Positions 6,405-9,938 of a DNA stretch of 9,938 nucleotides are shown in pieces (within the stretch, counting starts at the first letter, position 1; every line of letters begins with the position of its first letter). The notes under the pieces were generated by a model. That model made no database searches and had not been told where the DNA came from. It saw only the letters and a list, made by a program, of their open reading frames with translations. Both the position numbers and the translations under genes were made by a program. Where the stretch lies: NCBI GenBank assembly GCA_934438035.1, contig CAKSBK010000018.1:1-9938 (forward strand), read 5' to 3'. Source of the DNA: an uncultured Christensenellaceae bacterium. Its GTDB lineage: Bacteria; Bacillota; Clostridia; Christensenellales; Christensenellaceae.

Positions 6405-6785
6405 TCTGTCTGTGATATGCAATTCGTTTTTAACCGGCTTACAGTATAGCTGAAAAGCTTAAACCTTTGCGTTCGGCTTTAAAATCAAGCGTCCGGCAAA
6501 TTGTTCATTTTTCCTTCGCGGCTTAATAACGTGTTTTCTTCGATATTCGTCAAAGTCGACATCTGCAAGAGAGATGATATTATCGGACGGAAACGCAGCT
6601 TTAACGTCTGTAAGGTCGGAAGCTTCCGGCAGCGCTTCGCCGTCATCTATCATATCAATTCCCATAAGCCCGATTGCGTCCCTTGCCATTTCGATAGCGC
6701 GGGGAATATCTTTTCCCTGCGTGTTGATATTAAAATCGGGAATAAATACTATAATAAACTTTTCCCCTTGAGACATAAAAAACAC
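6405..6785 (-). pseudogene. HicB-family antitoxin, decayed remnant
   Basis: The readable frame (6459-6785) gives 108 residues with the HicB N-terminal fold pattern: a beta-strand, then PDFNINTQGKDIPRAIEMAR and DAIGLMGI, a loop, and SLADVDFDEYRRK, as in orphan HicB proteins of Clostridia. After PRRKN the match stops. It resumes in other frames: NNLPDA, then LDFKAERKGLSFSAIL, a stop, AG, a stop, and KRIAYHR down to about 6405. This is the ribbon-helix-helix half that binds DNA, now broken by two frame changes and two stops. The usual start (about ten residues, MKxxYPAVF-like) is also missing. The frame opens at a GTG three bases after the stop of the upstream membrane-protein gene, with no Shine-Dalgarno sequence. 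No HicA toxin is present nearby. A truncated protein might still be made by reinitiation, but it could not bind DNA in the normal way. Confidence 0.75.
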
Positions 6786-6788
6786 ATG

Positions 6789-7739
6789 TTAATGCACTAA
6801 AGCATCTTTATTCACGCTTCTTAAAAGAGCGTTTATTTTTCTCTTTCCTTTAATTATCATATACAGCCCCAAACCTGCCAAAACCACGCTTACCGCCGCT
6901 CCGGTTATTGTTATAATAATGCGCTTTGTTTCAGCTGCTTCGCCCCTTAATACCATTGAAAGCACCGCCGTCTGCAAAGACATAAGCGAAACAAGAGAAG
7001 ACGCCAGGCTCACCGTCCTTAAAGATATAATTACCGGGCTTTGCCTTTTTTTTAGCCTTATCATAAAAGAAATCGCAGTACAAAAACAAATTATATCGTA
7101 TATCACAACAACAAAAACTAATCTGCCTTCATATACGAAGCCCGTCTTATACATAGTCATGAGATACAATAGCGAATTCAGTACGATTTGCATAAATATA
7201 ACCGTAATTCCCGTCCTTGCATAGCACCGCCACTCTAAAATTTGCTTTTGCCTATAGTCTTTACAGCGTTTTATCAAACGCTCCCCTCTTAAAAGCATAT
7301 ATTTTGCAAGGCAGAGAACGATATAATATATCGAAAGCGTAGCAAGCCAATAAGAGGAATTTACCGCACCCATAACGCCCTTTAAAACCGCAAGCACCGC
7401 ATTTCCCATCAAAGACGCTCTTGCAATAACAACCGTTCTGAAAGAATAATCCTCCGCAATTTTCCCGAGCACGGGTTTTCTTTCAAACAGTATGCTTATT
7501 CTTGCAGAAATATCCTTTGCCCGTTCGCATATAAAAGAAGCCGCGAAAAGCATAAGCGCAATTATAAAAAGGCTGAGCGCGCACCATTTAACAGGCTCGG
7601 GAAATGTAAAATATTCGTTTTTTATAAAGCCGGCGGCGGTTACTCCCAAAAGCATGCACGCAACGGTAAAAATAACCGGGCGATGCGTAACAAGCATTTT
7701 TGCCGCCGTCGCTTTAAGCATTTTGTTATCTTTCGTCAT
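6789..7739 (-). CDS. Multi-pass membrane protein of unknown function
   Basis: This 316-residue protein has about eight hydrophobic helices (near residues 20-38, 52-71, 103-121, 129-149, 175-195, 206-227, 236-263 and 274-296). Basic cytoplasmic loops lie between them (RGERLIKRCKDYRQKQ near 151-166, RLKKRQ near 228-233). No catalytic, nucleotide-binding or metal-binding motif stands out. The stretch around NSSYWLATLSIYYIVLCLAK followed by YMLLR reminds me of an uncharacterised membrane family in gut Clostridia, but I cannot name it. The ATG begins one base after the stop of the pseudouridine synthase gene (TGACATG). Only a weak AGAAG lies before it, so translation is probably coupled. It is the third gene of the operon, and its stop is followed three bases later by the HicB remnant in the same frame. 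Its partnership with RNA-modification genes may be no more than shared transcription. Confidence 0.8.
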   Translation of the reverse strand: MTKDNKMLKATAAKMLVTHRPVIFTVACMLLGVTAAGFIKNEYFTFPEPVKWCALSLFIIALMLFAASFICERAKDISARISILFERKPVLGKIAEDYSFRTVVIARASLMGNAVLAVLKGVMGAVNSSYWLATLSIYYIVLCLAKYMLLRGERLIKRCKDYRQKQILEWRCYARTGITVIFMQIVLNSLLYLMTMYKTGFVYEGRLVFVVVIYDIICFCTAISFMIRLKKRQSPVIISLRTVSLASSLVSLMSLQTAVLSMVLRGEAAETKRIIITITGAAVSVVLAGLGLYMIIKGKRKINALLRSVNKDALVH

Positions 7740-7740
7740 G

Positions 7741-8367
7741 TCAAAAATCTTCTTTTATTTCAAAAGACATTTTTTCATTTTTTGTCGGGTGCATAAACGA
7801 AAGCCTCGTGCAGCATAAGCAGAGGTCTCTTCCTCCCTCGCCGTATTTTGCGTCTCCTAAAAGAGGATATCCTCTTTCGGAAAACTGCACTCTTATTTGA
7901 TGAGATCTTCCTGTATGAAGTATAATTTTAACGCGGGAAAAGCCGTCGTATTCGTTTGTTACCCTGTATTCAAGCTCGGCAGGCTTTCCCTCCTTTTGAC
8001 TTACGACATATACCTTATTTTCCTTTGAATCTTTCTTAAGATAGTCAAAAAGCACTCCGGATGGTCTCGGTTTTCCTTTAACAAGAGCCGTATATTCTTT
8101 AAACACAAGCTTTGAAGCAAACTGCATGGAAAGCCTTGCAGCCGCTTTTGAGGTCCTCGCAAAAACCATTATCCCCATAGTCGGGCGGTCAAGCCTGTGA
8201 ACAAGCCCCAAATATACGTTTCCCGGCTTATTGTATTTAACCTTAATATACTCCTTTAACATGGTAAGCATATCCGTATCGCCCGTTATATCCTCCTGAG
8301 AGGGAACGTTATGCGGCTTTACCGCAACTATTATATGGTTGTCCTCGTAAAGAATTTCCGGCGTCAT
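7741..8367 (-). CDS. RluA-family 23S/tRNA pseudouridine synthase
   Basis: This protein of 208 residues is a compact RluA-type enzyme without an N-terminal S4 domain. It isomerises specific uridines in RNA to pseudouridine. The catalytic motif VHRLDRPTMGIMVFARTSKA is present (Asp at residue 60 from the chosen start). The other family blocks are also present: ILYEDNHIIVAVKPHNVPSQ near the N-terminus, FKEYTALVKGKP, and LHTGRSHQIRVQFSERGYPL then LGDAKYG. I start it at the ATG at 8365-8367, because this gives a 4-bp ATGA overlap with the upstream methyltransferase gene and places AAGGTGGGAG properly before it. A GTG nine bases earlier (8374-8376) would add three residues but has no spaced ribosome binding site. 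The target RNA site cannot be predicted. It shares its operon with a methyltransferase, which suggests a role in rRNA maturation. Confidence 0.92.
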   Translation of the reverse strand: MTPEILYEDNHIIVAVKPHNVPSQEDITGDTDMLTMLKEYIKVKYNKPGNVYLGLVHRLDRPTMGIMVFARTSKAAARLSMQFASKLVFKEYTALVKGKPRPSGVLFDYLKKDSKENKVYVVSQKEGKPAELEYRVTNEYDGFSRVKIILHTGRSHQIRVQFSERGYPLLGDAKYGEGGRDLCLCCTRLSFMHPTKNEKMSFEIKEDF

Positions 8368-9221
8368 TTCTCCCACCTTGAAGTATTCCCGCAGGGAAGA
8401 AAGAGCTCTTGATTTTTAATGGGGATAACAAGGTCTCCCGACGCAACGCTTCCGCCGAAAAAGGGCTTTACGCACATTTTTAACATATTTTCCATAACAA
8501 CGGAAGAAAGCCCCGTCGTATAAGAGCTTATAAGAAAAAACATCGGGTCGTCTGATAAAAGCTTCGCCGTTTCTTTAACAAGGTTATATAGGTCGTTTTC
8601 ACACTTCCAAACCTGACCGTCCGCCCCTCTTCCGTAGCTCGGGGGATCCATCAATATACCGTCGTATTTTCTTCCCCTGCGCTGCTCTCTCAAAACAAAT
8701 TTTAAGCAGTCGTCAACGATATATCTTATCGGCGCTTCTTTAAGCCCGGAAAGCTCTGCATTTTCTTTCGCCCATTGCACCATGCTCTTTGCTGCGTCAA
8801 CATGCGTAACCTTCGCCCCCGCCGCGGCGCAGGCAATCGTCGCTCCGCCGGTATATGCAAAGAGGTTTAAAACCTGCGGTTCTCTTCTTTTGCTTATCCT
8901 TTGCGACATAAAATCCCAATTTGCGGATTGCTCGGGAAAAAGTCCCGTATGCTTAAAGCCCGTCGGGCGAACGAAAAATTTGAGGTCTTTATAATTAAAA
9001 ACCCATTTTTCCGGTAATTTTTTATTGTAGCTCCATCTGCCGCCCCCGGAATGCGAGCGCTCGTAAACGGCGTCCGCCTTTTCCCAAAGCTCAGGCCTGC
9101 TTTTTTCCCAAATCACCTGAGGGTCGGGGCGCATAAGAGTGTATTTTCCCCATTTCTCCAGCTTCATACCGTCGCCGGTGTCAAGTATAGTGTAATCTGT
9201 AAGCTTATCGGCTGTAAACAT
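8364..9221 (-). CDS. Class I SAM-dependent methyltransferase, RlmI/RlmK-like (COG1092 type)
   Basis: This 285-residue cytoplasmic enzyme probably methylates rRNA. An N-terminal region (1-85) with WGKYTLMRPDPQVIW and SYNKKLPEKW is followed by the Rossmann methyltransferase core. The SAM-binding motif I is VLNLFAYTGGATIACAAAGA (117-136), the acidic residue D142 lies in THVDAAKSM, and D170-D171 lie in a second acidic motif. DPPSYGRG (192-199) is the catalytic loop typical of RNA or DNA amino-methyltransferases. It lacks the N-terminal PUA domain found in RlmI, so the exact target is open. The ATG follows GGAGA with good spacing. It is the first gene of a minus-strand operon with the RluA-type synthase (4-bp overlap) and the membrane protein. 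Its promoter is interlocked with that of the divergent ispE gene. Confidence 0.88.
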   Translation of the reverse strand: MFTADKLTDYTILDTGDGMKLEKWGKYTLMRPDPQVIWEKSRPELWEKADAVYERSHSGGGRWSYNKKLPEKWVFNYKDLKFFVRPTGFKHTGLFPEQSANWDFMSQRISKRREPQVLNLFAYTGGATIACAAAGAKVTHVDAAKSMVQWAKENAELSGLKEAPIRYIVDDCLKFVLREQRRGRKYDGILMDPPSYGRGADGQVWKCENDLYNLVKETAKLLSDDPMFFLISSYTTGLSSVVMENMLKMCVKPFFGGSVASGDLVIPIKNQELFLPCGNTSRWEK

Positions 9222-9244
9222 GTATATCTCCTAAATAATTTCTC

Positions 9245-9273
9245 ATTTTATTTTATCATATGTTGTGTTATAA
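9245..9273 (-). promoter_or_regulatory. Promoter of the methyltransferase-pseudouridine synthase operon
   Basis: On the minus strand TTATAA (9268-9273), a 17-base spacer and TAAAAT (9245-9250) match sigma-A elements at 4 of 6 and 5 of 6 positions. Transcription would begin near 9238, about 17 bases before the ATG. The -35 overlaps the -10 of the divergent ispE promoter. Confidence 0.45.
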
Positions 9274-9274
9274 T
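9266..9274 (+). promoter_or_regulatory. Extended -10 promoter of ispE
   Basis: TGT-TATAAT is a perfect extended -10 with only an AT-rich stretch where the -35 should be. Transcription would start near 9281, giving a leader of about 13 bases containing GAGGTGA. Confidence 0.55.
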
Positions 9275-9293
9275 TCCATAAGCGAGGTGACGT

Positions 9294-9938
9294 ATGATGG
9301 AGTTAAAAGCATATGCAAAGCTTAATCTTTTTTTAGATATAGTAGGCAGAAGAGAAGACGGCTATCATCTTCTCCAAATGATAATGCAGTCGGTAGACCT
9401 TTATGATACCGTTAAAATTGTGCCGTCGGAAAAACTCGAGGTTTATTGTGAGAAAATTGACGAAAAAAACAACTCCGCTTACAAAGCCGCAAAGCTTTTC
9501 TTTTTAAAAACCGGCTTAAAAGAACAGGCGAAAATAATTATAGAAAAGCATATTCCAGTTGAGGCAGGCCTCGGCGGAGGAAGCGCAGACGCCGCCGCCG
9601 CTCTTTACGGGCTGAATCTCTTATTCGGCAGCCCCCTTTCAAATGAGGAGCTTTTATTAATGAGTATTCAAATAGGCGCGGACGTCCCCTTCTCACTTAC
9701 CGGAGGAACCTGCGCCGCAGGAGGAATAGGCGAAAAGCTTTTGCCCGTAAATAATTCTCTTAACGCCGCATACCTCATAGCAAAGCCCAAGGGCGGCTGT
9801 TCAACGCCGCAGATTTTCAAAATGTATGATAAACATCCCAACAATTCTATAGACGGCGCATATAACCGCGCCCTTTATGCGGTTAAAACGGGGGACATAA
9901 AAACCTTCTGCGAAAACGCTTTTAACGCCCTTACTCCG
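9294..9938 (+). CDS. ispE: 4-diphosphocytidyl-2-C-methyl-D-erythritol kinase (partial, 3' end outside)
   Basis: The frame runs open for 215 codons to the right edge; the full enzyme is usually about 280-300 residues, so roughly the last quarter is missing. IspE phosphorylates CDP-methylerythritol with ATP in the cytoplasm, the fourth step of the MEP route to isoprenoid precursors. The N-terminal block AYAKLNLFLDIVGRREDGYH (6-25) carries the catalytic lysine K9. The GHMP-kinase ATP loop is PVEAGLGGGSADAAAAL (88-104), and GADVPF (128-133) supplies the catalytic aspartate D130. Two adjacent ATG codons (9294 and 9297) could start it. The GAGGTGA at 9284-9290 serves either, and the second is also well spaced. 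It is divergent from the methyltransferase gene. Undecaprenyl carrier made from this route is what flippases such as the one at 228-1817 use, though that is a general pathway link and not a local operon. Confidence 0.95.
   Translation, partial: MMELKAYAKLNLFLDIVGRREDGYHLLQMIMQSVDLYDTVKIVPSEKLEVYCEKIDEKNNSAYKAAKLFFLKTGLKEQAKIIIEKHIPVEAGLGGGSADAAAALYGLNLLFGSPLSNEELLLMSIQIGADVPFSLTGGTCAAGGIGEKLLPVNNSLNAAYLIAKPKGGCSTPQIFKMYDKHPNNSIDGAYNRALYAVKTGDIKTFCENAFNALTP

Noticed and set aside
6033..6788. A mobile element carrying the XRE and HicB remnants
   Set aside because: No transposase, integrase, terminal inverted repeats or target-site duplication were recognised at the edges.
6405..7739. HicAB toxin-antitoxin module formed by the HicB-like ORF and its upstream neighbour
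   Set aside because: The neighbour is a 316-residue multi-pass membrane protein, not the roughly 60-80 residue HicA RNA-binding fold, and the HicB copy is damaged.

Overview
The window reads as a chromosomal stretch from a low-GC Gram-positive bacterium, most likely an uncultured member of the Clostridia. This rests on AT-rich codon use, strong AGGAGG-type ribosome binding sites, a SpoVB/YabM-type flippase directly followed by a MazG/YabN-type gene (an order shared with Bacillus subtilis, where the pair lies after spoVT), and non-mevalonate isoprenoid synthesis (ispE). I cannot place it more finely from this sequence alone.

Layout. Positions 1-2511 form a minus-strand operon: a TRIC-family channel, then a MurJ/SpoVB-like lipid flippase with a TTG start and a hairpin over its ribosome binding site, then the 5' end of a MazG-like gene running off the window. 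A divergent promoter region (2512-2668) separates it from a plus-strand OmpR-family response regulator and histidine kinase (2669-4452), which overlap by 4 bp and end in a terminator. Next is a monocistronic sodium-dependent amino-acid transporter of the NSS family (4647-5996) with its own promoter and terminator. Positions 6033-6788 hold a small decaying patch: an XRE-type regulator gene broken across all three frames, a 28-codon ORF with a good ribosome binding site, a bidirectional terminator, and, on the other strand, a HicB-type antitoxin gene whose C-terminal DNA-binding half survives only out of frame and with stop codons. Positions 6789-9221 are a second minus-strand operon: an rRNA-type methyltransferase, an RluA-type pseudouridine synthase and an unrecognised multi-pass membrane protein, with tight or overlapping junctions. 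From 9294 a divergent ispE starts and runs off the window.

How the parts work together. The intact genes are mostly housekeeping: RNA modification, envelope lipid export, isoprenoid precursor synthesis, sensing and amino-acid uptake. I found no convincing new defence, mobile or biosynthetic system. The points most worth a second look are the paired XRE/HicB pseudogenes, the 28-codon ORF between them, the hairpin that covers the flippase ribosome binding site, a perfect palindrome at the start of the two-component operon transcript, and the unknown membrane protein coupled to two RNA-modification genes. There is no gene-free stretch longer than about 200 bases. No tRNA, rRNA, CRISPR, riboswitch or insertion sequence was recognised.
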